The position numbers were made by a program, and so were the translations under genes. A model generated the notes under the pieces. That model ran no database searches, was not told where the DNA came from, and saw only the letters and a list, made by a program, of their open reading frames with translations. Of a stretch of 7,318 nt of DNA, positions 1-5,256 are shown in pieces. The first letter of the stretch is position 1. Each line of letters opens with the position of its first letter. Origin of the DNA: Intestinibacter sp034113885 (GTDB taxonomy: Bacteria > Bacillota > Clostridia > Peptostreptococcales > Peptostreptococcaceae); assembly GCF_034113885.1 (NCBI RefSeq), contig NZ_JAXEWM010000102.1, positions 1 to 7,318 on the forward strand. The letters are read 5' to 3'.

Positions 1-1128
1 TACTGGACAAGGAAAATCCTCAACTTGAAAACTATCAGTATCAACAAAATATACTTGTTCAGGAGAAACTACCAATATGTTAGCTGGATTAATATCTCCA
101 ATAATAATATTTCTATCGTGTAAATATTTTATCTTTTTAAGAATTGTAATACATAATTGAACTGTATCTCGTTTTTTCCATCCTGGAAATTTTCTTAAAA
201 ACAATGGCTTTGGACCAAATACACTTTTTTGTAATTCTATCCCTTCTGCTTTTGGCATTAAATACCCCACAAATTCTTTATTTGAATTATAAACAATTTC
301 AACTGGGTAACACACCCCTTGACAGTTAATTTTTTTTGTAAGCATCAATTTAATTTTTTCATACTTCCTAGCAGTTAAATTATCTTTTTTATATATTTTA
401 GCAACATAAGGAGTGCTTGTTTCATAAACTATTGCTTCTCCTCCTGCACCTAATTCCTTTGTTAATTTTATTTCACCTTGTGATGTATACACAATCTCAT
501 TTTCAGATGGTATTCTCGATATGTTTAATTTTGTATCAGGAATGCTTGTAACTTCTGTACATACTTTAAATACTTTATGAGGTGCTAAATTTTTTCCCCT
601 TACTCTTTTTTTATTTTCCTTCCAACTAAAGCTACTTAAATATCCCTGTTTATTAATTTTTTTAACTACAACTGATTTTCCTTTAACTGATTTACTATCA
701 TTCAATGCCAAAATATCCTTTGCTAAGTTATTATCTTGTGTAATCAATAGTAAATTATGTGTCATTCTAAATTTTGTAAATACTACTTGAAATACATTAT
801 CTGCAAAATTATCTGTTTCTTCACCACGTATTTCTACATATCCAGCACGAATCAATTTACTCAATATTATTTTGCAATTATTGGCACTACTGGATAAATC
901 AGAATTCTGCTTATTATTTGAATGTTTTTCAAGTTCATCTATACTTCTCTTTGGAATAATTATCTTGCTATTATACATGTGTAGTATAGGAATAATATTA
1001 TTCCAAAATTTATTCGATTCAGGATGTAATAAACTACATGTATCGATAAAAATTCTATAATCTTTTACATATTTCTCTAATTTTTCTCGATCAGATGTTT
1101 CTTTCCCTCTATCCCCTTCATTTGACAT
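1..1128 (-). CDS. PIN-domain nuclease fused to an atypical protein kinase (3' end outside window)
   Basis: The frame is open from an ATG at 1128 to the left edge: 376 residues with no stop. GGGAGG (1136-1141) lies 7 bases before the ATG. Residues about 24-140 read as a PIN ribonuclease domain: FIDTCSLL with D29, IPKRSIDELEKH with E65, acidic D106/D110 in TDNFADNVF, and LLITQDNNLAKDI with D132. Together these match the PIN metal-binding acidic set. After a linker (about 145-215) a kinase domain begins: LGAGGEAIVYE glycine-rich loop (226-236), VAK lysine K244, candidate helix-C E257, IGDINPANILV catalytic loop (D345, N350) and FVDTDSFQ in place of DFG (D363). The GD.NP.N and D.DSF pattern resembles kinases linked to tellurium-resistance-type (TerY-P/YegI-like) operons; that link is from memory of the family. 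The kinase C-lobe and any further domain are cut off. Inference: an RNA-cleaving effector coupled to a phosphorylation module. The domain calls are firm; the biological role is unknown. Confidence 0.85.
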   Translation of the reverse strand, partial: MSNEGDRGKETSDREKLEKYVKDYRIFIDTCSLLHPESNKFWNNIIPILHMYNSKIIIPKRSIDELEKHSNNKQNSDLSSSANNCKIILSKLIRAGYVEIRGEETDNFADNVFQVVFTKFRMTHNLLLITQDNNLAKDILALNDSKSVKGKSVVVKKINKQGYLSSFSWKENKKRVRGKNLAPHKVFKVCTEVTSIPDTKLNISRIPSENEIVYTSQGEIKLTKELGAGGEAIVYETSTPYVAKIYKKDNLTARKYEKIKLMLTKKINCQGVCYPVEIVYNSNKEFVGYLMPKAEGIELQKSVFGPKPLFLRKFPGWKKRDTVQLCITILKKIKYLHDRNIIIGDINPANILVVSPEQVYFVDTDSFQVEDFPCPV

Positions 1129-1394
1129 TTCTATACCTCCCTCGTATTAAAATAAATTCTTATTGCTTACACTATTCAATTTAATATCCATGCAAAATTA
1201 TATATATTAATATAAAAAATTAAATTATAATACATAATTCACATAGTACAGATATCTATTTTACTCTCTCTAAACTAATCCAATTATAATCATATAGACC
1301 TGCATAATATAAATTATATTTCTTAAAAAATAGATACTCATATTATAATAGTGCAAATGTTTATCAAAACAACTAATACTATTTTACAGAACAT

Positions 1395-1435
1395 AATGGT
1401 TTCTAATTATAACCATTTAATTGCTTTGATTAGAA
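1395..1435 (-). repeat. Two overlapping inverted repeats at the start of the putative leader
   Basis: AATGGTT (1395-1401) pairs perfectly with AACCATT (1411-1417) across a 9-base loop. TTCTAAT (1401-1407) pairs perfectly with ATTAGAA (1429-1435). Both lie just downstream of the predicted minus-strand start site, so they could be an operator or alternative leader hairpins. The arms share base 1401 and cannot both form fully. Short AT-rich repeats may also be chance. Confidence 0.35.
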
Positions 1436-1444
1436 TTTATTTTT

Positions 1445-1473
1445 ATTATACTAACATTACTGAAAAATATCAA
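1445..1473 (-). promoter_or_regulatory. SigmaA-type promoter reading toward the PIN-kinase gene
   Basis: On the minus strand TTGATA (1468-1473) and TATAAT (1445-1450) are separated by exactly 17 bases, which is a near-consensus vegetative promoter. Transcription would start near 1438, leaving a leader of about 310 bases before the PIN-kinase ATG at 1128. No clearly better promoter was seen nearer the gene, although AT-rich DNA makes chance matches common. Confidence 0.6.
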
Positions 1474-1534
1474 TTAAATTGTCGAACTATTTGCACAATA
1501 TATAAAAATCAGTATTTCTTATCTTTTGCTTATT

Positions 1535-1636
1535 TCACTTGTTGAGTGACATTCCAAATTTCTTTTGAACAGTATCCACGATACTGACTTCACATTCATT
1601 TTGATATTTTTGAAAATCAGAATCTGATAGATTTAT
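1535..1636 (-). pseudogene. Coding-like remnant (C-terminal end of an unknown protein)
   Basis: A 33-codon minus-strand stretch ends at TGA (1535-1537) and reads like real protein: rich in Asp, Glu, Lys and Gln, with segments such as SIVDTVQKKFGMSLNK. It contrasts with the Ile/Tyr/Asn-rich noise of neighbouring frames. It has no usable start codon and is preceded by an in-frame TGA (1637-1639). In another frame an ATG at about 1640 (MNKSI) would join it if one base were removed. No ribosome binding site precedes that ATG. The best reading is a decayed 3' end of a lost gene. The family is not recognised, and chance cannot be excluded at this length. Confidence 0.3.
1570..1586. promoter_or_regulatory. 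Perfect 7-3-7 palindrome, possible operator
   Basis: CAGTATC (1570-1576), spacer CAC, then GATACTG (1580-1586) is a perfect inverted repeat. Its GC content is higher than that of the surrounding DNA, so it is not just an AT-rich accident. It lies about 40 bases upstream of the candidate promoter of the small gene and about 95 bases upstream of the minus-strand promoter, a position that fits a repressor or activator site for either gene. It also overlaps the coding-like remnant. Confidence 0.35.
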
Positions 1637-1651
1637 TCATAATTTTATGAT
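1624..1651 (+). promoter_or_regulatory. Weak candidate promoter of the 72-residue orphan gene
   Basis: CTGATA (1624-1629) and TATGAT (1646-1651) are spaced by 16 bases. The -10 matches consensus at five of six positions and the -35 at four of six. The predicted start would be near 1658, about 45 bases before the ATG at 1705. Confidence 0.35.
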
Positions 1652-1704
1652 ATAGTTTATTAAAAGAACGAAATTATAATTATTCTAAATAAGGAGAGTA
1701 CATT

Positions 1705-1923
1705 ATGAGTTATTTATTATGTTTTACCAAAACAGAAAAAGACAAAGATACTATTTATGTAAGTAGAGAGTATTATGATAATTTTGAAGATGCAATAGAA
1801 AGATATACATTACTGTGTACCACTCGTGAAAGTGTAACTTTATCAAATTTAGACAAAGAAGAAATCATACGCCAATTAGTAAGAGTTGATCGTTATGATA
1901 TGTCAGCGATTCAAATTTACTAA
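1705..1923 (+). CDS. Small hypothetical protein, 72 residues
   Basis: A well-placed AAGGAGAG (1691-1698) precedes the ATG at 1705, and the composition is protein-like, so this is probably a real gene. The family is not recognised. The product is a soluble, charged small protein: an N-terminal strand-like segment (MSYLLCFTKTEKDKDTIYVS), a probable helix (YDNFEDAIERYTLLC), then an acidic-basic segment (NLDKEEIIRQLVRVDRYD) and a short hydrophobic end. There is no signal peptide, no membrane segment and no obvious DNA-binding motif. It stands alone, divergent from the PIN-kinase gene and convergent with the NifU-like gene. It could be a partner or antidote of the nuclease-kinase, but position is the only evidence. 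Confidence 0.7.
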   Translation: MSYLLCFTKTEKDKDTIYVSREYYDNFEDAIERYTLLCTTRESVTLSNLDKEEIIRQLVRVDRYDMSAIQIY

Positions 1924-1946
1924 TATTAATCATCATAGTAAGAGTG

Positions 1947-1987
1947 AAAGGGACTGTCACACCAAGAAATAGGATGATGCCCTTTTT
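1947..1987 (+). terminator. Imperfect hairpin with T-run after the orphan gene
   Basis: AAAGGG (1947-1952) pairs with CCCTTT (1980-1985), with short inner pairs (TCA/TGA, CC/GG) and a T-run (1983-1987). It would end the 72-residue gene. The left arm, GGGACTGTCACACC, also resembles the terminal inverted repeats of some insertion sequences, so a degenerate element end is an alternative. The inner stem is weak. Confidence 0.4.
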
Positions 1988-2015
1988 GTTGAAAAAATAA
2001 ATCCCAATCTCAAAA

Positions 2016-2077
2016 ATAATTATTAAATTAAAATACTGGAATGAATTTTCATTCCAGTATTTTAATTTGATAATTAT
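2016..2077. terminator. Bidirectional terminator: 29-bp near-perfect hairpin
   Basis: Arms 2025-2044 and 2049-2068 are perfectly complementary over 20 bp around the 4-base loop ATTT. Pairing continues outward to 2016 and 2077 with a single G-T mismatch, giving 29 pairs. The core ACTGGAATGA/TCATTCCAGT is flanked by A-rich DNA on the left and T-rich DNA on the right, so it gives a U-tract in either direction. It lies between convergent genes, ending the orphan gene and the NifU-like gene. Confidence 0.8.
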
Positions 2078-2119
2078 ATCTCAGTACAAGATAATAATTT
2101 TGTTTGCTCTTTTTATTTA

Positions 2120-2341
2120 TTAAACACCAACTACTCTAGTAACACCTGGTACTTCTTTTACTAATAGGTTTTCTATAACAGCTTTTAATGTCATAGTAGC
2201 TCCTGGGCAACCTGCACAAGCACCTTGTAATCTTACTAATACAGTTCCATCATCAGCAACATCTATTAATTCAACGTCTCCACCGTCTCTTTGTAGTACT
2301 GGTCTAACTTTATCTAATACTGCTGCAACTTGTTCTTTCAT
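2120..2341 (-). CDS. NifU-like iron-sulfur cluster scaffold/carrier protein
   Basis: The product has 73 residues and consists of a stand-alone NifU C-terminal (Nfu-type) domain. Hallmarks are the N-terminal helix MKEQVAAVLDKVRPVLQRDG, the GGDVELI strand, and GACAGCPGA with the CxxC pair C42/C45, which in this family holds a [4Fe-4S] cluster between two subunits for delivery to apoproteins in the cytoplasm. The length fits the short clostridial form. The ATG at 2341 is chosen because GGGAGGG (2348-2354) lies just upstream. An in-frame ATG at 2410 would add 23 atypical residues and would include the predicted promoter. It is a single-gene unit, divergent from the lipoprotein gene and ended by the hairpin at 2016-2077. 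No isc/suf genes are in view. Confidence 0.93.
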   Translation of the reverse strand: MKEQVAAVLDKVRPVLQRDGGDVELIDVADDGTVLVRLQGACAGCPGATMTLKAVIENLLVKEVPGVTRVVGV

Positions 2342-2377
2342 TAAGTTCCCTCCCTTTATAATTGTATTATCTATATA

Positions 2378-2406
2378 ATTATACACTAACAAAATTATAT
2401 TCTCTA
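2378..2406 (-). promoter_or_regulatory. Candidate promoter of the NifU-like gene
   Basis: On the minus strand TAGAGA (2401-2406) and TATAAT (2378-2383) are spaced by exactly 17 bases. The -10 is perfect and the -35 matches at four of six positions. Transcription would begin near 2371, about 30 bases before the chosen ATG, which supports the short start. Confidence 0.5.
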
Positions 2407-2458
2407 CCATTTTATGTATTGTTTTTATCTCAATATATTTTTTTATTCAAAAATACTG

Positions 2459-2464
2459 TATAAT
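2459..2464 (+). promoter_or_regulatory. Candidate -10 element of the lipoprotein gene
   Basis: A perfect TATAAT with TG directly before it lies 74 bases upstream of the lipoprotein ATG. No convincing -35 was found at 16-18 bases, so the assignment is tentative. The expected leader would contain the hairpin at 2472-2510. Confidence 0.4.
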
Positions 2465-2471
2465 ATGTATA

Positions 2472-2510
2472 AGAAAATCTTTATATAAAAATATACAATC
2501 GAGATTTTCT
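2472..2510 (+). repeat. Inverted repeat in the lipoprotein leader
   Basis: AGAAAATCT (2472-2480) and AGATTTTCT (2502-2510) are perfect 9-bp complements around a 21-base loop, in the predicted 5' untranslated region before the GGAGGG site at 2524-2529. It could be an RNA hairpin or an operator. AT-rich composition lowers its significance. Confidence 0.35.
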
Positions 2511-2537
2511 ATATTAATTTATTGGAGGGAGAAAAAA

Positions 2538-3155
2538 ATGAAAAGAAAATTATTTAGTATTATTTTAGCCGCAATTTTTGTAATTTCTTTAGTTGGATGT
2601 AGCTCAGCTAAGCCAGAAGATACTGTAGATGTATTTTTAAAGAATACTCAAGAGCTAAACCTTGAAAAGATGGCAGAAAGCATGAATCCTGACTTAAAAG
2701 ACTCTTTCGATGAAATAACAAGTGAGGAATCAGATGATTCATTAAGCAATTATTTAGATTATTTTAGAAAAAATGCAGCAAAAATGACTTATGAAATCAA
2801 GGGTGCCGAAGTAGATGGAGATAGCGCAGTTGTAACTGTAGATTTCAAATATATCGATGGAACTGACGTACTTGAAGATGCATTTGCTAAAGCGTTTGAA
2901 GAAGCAATTTCTCAAGCCTTTGCTGGTAGGGAAATGAGTGAGGAGGAAATAGAAGATTTATTTATCGAAACTCTAAATAGCTCTGAATCTGAAGGCAAAG
3001 AAACTTTCGCTACAAAGACAGTAAAAATAGACTGTGGAAAAAAAGATAATAAATGGTATATAGACGATTTAGACGAGGATTTCTTTGACGTTATATTCTG
3101 TAATTACTTATCATCTATGGATGAAATCGATAAAAATCTAGATGAGTTAGAATAA
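2538..3155 (+). CDS. Secreted lipoprotein with an NTF2-like (DUF4878/DUF5105-type) domain
   Basis: The product has 205 residues. It starts with a classic lipoprotein signal: basic MKRK, hydrophobic core to residue 19, lipobox L18-V19-G20-C21, then a Ser/Ala linker. C21 would be lipidated and would anchor the protein on the outer face of the membrane. The mature part opens with PEDTVDVFLKNTQELNLEKM, the pattern of small NTF2-like domains common in clostridial lipoproteins: an amphipathic helix, then alternating strands (MTYEIKGAEVDGDSAVVTVD) and a closing KIDCGKKDNKWYIDDLDE strand pair. The domain is strongly acidic. The function is unknown; this fold is thought to serve binding rather than catalysis here. 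GGAGGG (2524-2529) supports the ATG. The gene is a single transcription unit with its own terminator. The exact DUF assignment is from pattern memory and less certain than the lipoprotein call. Confidence 0.85.
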   Translation: MKRKLFSIILAAIFVISLVGCSSAKPEDTVDVFLKNTQELNLEKMAESMNPDLKDSFDEITSEESDDSLSNYLDYFRKNAAKMTYEIKGAEVDGDSAVVTVDFKYIDGTDVLEDAFAKAFEEAISQAFAGREMSEEEIEDLFIETLNSSESEGKETFATKTVKIDCGKKDNKWYIDDLDEDFFDVIFCNYLSSMDEIDKNLDELE

Positions 3156-3170
3156 TAGATAGATTTACAT

Positions 3171-3213
3171 ATGGGATATTGTGCTGACTTCGGTGCAATA
3201 TTCCTATTTTTTT
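3171..3213 (+). terminator. Rho-independent terminator of the lipoprotein gene
   Basis: A 14-pair stem (5' arm 3171-3184, 3' arm 3193-3207, one bulged T at 3201, a few G-T pairs) closes an 8-base loop and runs into seven T residues (3207-3213). It begins 15 bases after the lipoprotein stop and separates that gene from dapA. Confidence 0.75.
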
Positions 3214-3245
3214 GAGTAATATTAATAATATAAAATTCAAGAGAA

Positions 3246-3251
3246 TATAAT
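3246..3251 (+). promoter_or_regulatory. Candidate -10 element for dapA
   Basis: TATAAT lies 54 bases before the dapA ATG and after the upstream terminator. The matching -35 is poor. Only about 90 bases separate the terminator from dapA, too short for a lysine riboswitch, and none was recognised. Confidence 0.35.
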
Positions 3252-3305
3252 TCTAATAGGCAATGTACATATTGATTGCTTAATATTTTCGATAGGAGGA
3301 ATTTT

Positions 3306-4193
3306 ATGTTATTTCAAGGATCTGCAGTGGCTTTAGTCACGCCTTTTACTAAAGAGAATAAGGTCAACTACGATAAACTAGAGGAACTAGTAGAGTTTCA
3401 TATAAAAAACAATACAGACGCCATAGTCGTATGCGGCACAACTGGTGAGGCGAGTACCTTAGATGACAAGGAGCATGTAGCTGCAATCAAATGTGTCATC
3501 GACGCTGTAAACAAGAGAATCCCAGTGATTGCCGGCACTGGCGGAAACGACACAGAGCACTCTATCATGTTGAGTAGAATCGCTGAGAACTTCGGTGCCG
3601 ATGGGCTTTTAATCATAAATCCCTACTACAACAAGGGAAATAAATCAGGTATAAAGGCTCATTTCACGAAAATCGCCCAAAGTGTAGAAATTCCAATAAT
3701 TCTATACAACGTCCCATCTCGAACAGGAGTCAATTTATCACCTAAATTAATCGCTGAATTAGCTTATGGTGTGGAAAATATCGTTGGAATCAAAGAAGCG
3801 AGCGGAGATATGGCTCAAGTGGCTGAAATAGCAAGATTAGTCGACGATAATTTTTCGATTTATTCAGGAAATGACGACTCTACTCTGCCACTTTTATCTC
3901 TAGGTGGAGCTGGCGTTATCTCTGTTCTCGCAAATATATGTCCTAGAGAAAGCCACGATTTAGTATACAGCTTTTTATCTGGAAATGTAGAAAAATCAAG
4001 GGAACTTCAACTAAATATGAAGCCTCTAATAGATGCTTTATTTGTCGAAGTGAATCCAGTTCCTGTGAAGACTGCTATGAATTTGCTTGGTATGGATGTC
4101 GGTAATTTAAGGCTTCCACTGAGCCATATGGAGGCTTCAAATATAAATTTATTAAAACAGGAGCTTAAAAATTTTGGATTTGACTTAAAATAA
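3306..4193 (+). CDS. dapA: 4-hydroxy-tetrahydrodipicolinate synthase
   Basis: This cytoplasmic TIM-barrel aldolase condenses pyruvate with aspartate semialdehyde, the first committed step of the diaminopimelate/lysine pathway that supplies cell-wall cross-links. The 295 residues match the family length. Family motifs are all present: GTTGE (T45/T46), NPYYNKG (Y107/Y108), YNVPSRTG (Y134, R139) and GIKEASGD with the Schiff-base K163. The Thr-Tyr-Tyr triad and the substrate-carboxylate arginine are therefore intact. The ATG at 3306 is preferred over an in-frame ATG at 3276 because AGGAGG (3294-3299) lies 6 bases before it and MLFQGSAVALVTPF aligns with the start of known DapA. The gene is not in a visible lysine operon and has its own terminator. 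Its codons look somewhat richer in G and C than those of its neighbours. Related aldolases (N-acetylneuraminate lyase, 2-keto-3-deoxygluconate aldolase) share the fold, but these motifs favour DapA. Confidence 0.95.
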   Translation: MLFQGSAVALVTPFTKENKVNYDKLEELVEFHIKNNTDAIVVCGTTGEASTLDDKEHVAAIKCVIDAVNKRIPVIAGTGGNDTEHSIMLSRIAENFGADGLLIINPYYNKGNKSGIKAHFTKIAQSVEIPIILYNVPSRTGVNLSPKLIAELAYGVENIVGIKEASGDMAQVAEIARLVDDNFSIYSGNDDSTLPLLSLGGAGVISVLANICPRESHDLVYSFLSGNVEKSRELQLNMKPLIDALFVEVNPVPVKTAMNLLGMDVGNLRLPLSHMEASNINLLKQELKNFGFDLK

Positions 4194-4208
4194 TATTTAA
4201 ACTAAACA

Positions 4209-4244
4209 GATAAAAGAGGATATCGACAAATATCCTCTTTTATC
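4209..4244. terminator. Bidirectional terminator between dapA and the acyltransferase-like gene
   Basis: A perfect 15-bp stem (4209-4223 with 4230-4244) has a 6-base loop CGACAA. A-rich sequence inside the left arm and T-rich sequence in and after the right arm make it usable from both sides. It lies 15 bases after the dapA stop and 3 bases beyond the restored stop of the minus-strand gene at 4248, which supports that gene's extended 3' end. Confidence 0.8.
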
Positions 4245-4247
4245 AAT

Positions 4248-5254
4248 CTATTTTATTTCGAAACGAACATCTTCCTTAAACTTTTTACGACCTGGGTTAC
4301 CTTCTACCCTCCATATTTTTTTATTTTTTAAATCATAAACTACTGACCAAACAGTATCGGCATTAGTTTTCCTATCATATTGGCACATAAATCCATACTT
4401 CCCACCGAGTAAATTCATCGCAAAATCTAAATCATACTTATCTTTATTATTGATTAAAGCTTTTTCGCTGTTTCATATCTATCACAAGAACGCCAGTCAT
4501 CTATTTGAGGATTTTTGTAGTCTTGCATTTCAGCAGAGTTAAAATTATTAGCTGTTGCCACAAAATCTTCACCAGCCTGTGGTGTTATAACTACTACTTT
4601 TTCAGAATTACATTCAACTACAGCTATATCACCACTTTTATCAGCAATGGTTATCGTTTGTTGTGATGCTATAGGTAGCATTTTGATAGCTGTAATTGCC
4701 TCTTGCGTAGTTTTACATTTTTCAAGAATATATCTAAGTAAGATTCCCGCATTAAATCCTGGTTTTGTCAATTTCGGATATATAAAAGTTAAGCCTACCG
4801 CCAAACCTTCTTCATTTACTCCATCCTCCATTTGAACAAAGGCTGTAGTATTTCCATTAAATGCGTAAACATTGTCTAATTTGTAAATACAGTTCATATA
4901 TAATTTTTCTAAATTTACTAAAAAATCACTATTTCTACCAAATAATATTTGATCCTTGTTGTTTATTGCAAAACAAGTACATTTATTATCAAATGAAAAA
5001 CAATACATAGAAAATAACATTCCACATAAATATTCAAATGAAATTTCATTTCCATCGGCAATACCTTTTACTTCTTGAAGTATTTCAGGGTAATATTTTT
5101 CAAATATCACCTTACATTCTTTTCCAAATTGTATTCTTTTTTCTCCCACTTCATAAGTTGGACAATTATCTAACTTTTGTCCTCTTTTATTTAATAATGC
5201 TCCCCACTTATAACCTGCTTCATAGTGAGATCCTTTAAATCTTCCATGATACAT
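4248..5254 (-). pseudogene. C45/Ntn-type acyltransferase-hydrolase, frameshifted near the 3' end
   Basis: The intact frame runs 266 codons from ATG at 5254 to TAA at 4454-4456, ending in YETAKKL. The next frame continues directly with clear homologous-looking protein (KYGFMCQYDRK, DTVWSVVYDLKNKKIWR, EGNPGRKKFKED) to TAG at 4248-4250. One extra A in the A-run at 4461-4465 would restore about 335 residues, a normal length for the acyl-CoA:6-aminopenicillanate acyltransferase / choloylglycine-hydrolase-like family. Visible features are KCTCFA with the likely nucleophile C92, FGRNSDF (R107, N108, D110), DGVNEEGLAVG and ATANNF. Members cleave or transfer amide-linked acyl groups; the substrate here is unknown. 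No signal peptide is evident. The start lies 2 bases after the AraC gene stop, implying translational coupling. The shift may be a true mutation, a sequencing error in a homopolymer, or less likely -1 frameshifting on AAAAAG. Confidence 0.8.
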
Positions 5255-5256
5255 AA

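Larger units (their letters stand above)
1129..1704. other. Long intergenic region between divergent PIN-kinase and small orphan gene
   Basis: This is 576 bases of very AT-rich DNA without an intact gene. It contains the putative minus-strand promoter and leader, an 8-bp inverted pair (GTGCAAAT at 1351-1358, ATTTGCAC at 1489-1496) that brackets that promoter, a 17-bp palindrome at 1570-1586, a minus-strand coding-like remnant at 1535-1636, and a weak plus-strand promoter at 1624-1651. A 64-codon plus-strand frame starting with GTG at 1351 has no ribosome binding site and an unlikely composition. The stretch about 1145-1345 shows nothing recognisable. Confidence 0.6.

Noticed and set aside
872..1060. 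62-codon plus-strand open frame
   Set aside because: It is antisense to the PIN-domain coding region; its Leu/Ile/Ser-rich content mirrors the real gene.
1351..1545. 64-codon plus-strand open frame
   Set aside because: It starts with GTG, has no ribosome binding site and an Ile/Tyr/Asn-rich composition typical of AT-rich noise, and it overlaps the better minus-strand promoter.
1129..1704. CRISPR array or tRNA in the long intergenic region
   Set aside because: No regularly spaced direct repeats and no tRNA-like cloverleaf were seen on either strand; the inverted repeats differ from one another.
2342..2410. Longer start for the NifU-like protein (96 residues)
   Set aside because: The extra 23 residues do not match the family, and the strong ribosome binding site and predicted promoter both place the start at 2341.
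3276..3305. Longer start for dapA
   Set aside because: The ten extra residues are not family-like, and AGGAGG sits directly before the ATG at 3306.
3214..3305. Lysine riboswitch or T-box upstream of dapA
   Set aside because: Only about 90 bases follow the upstream terminator, and no conserved leader motifs are visible.
3398..3616. 72-codon minus-strand open frame
   Set aside because: It lies entirely inside dapA and is its antisense shadow.
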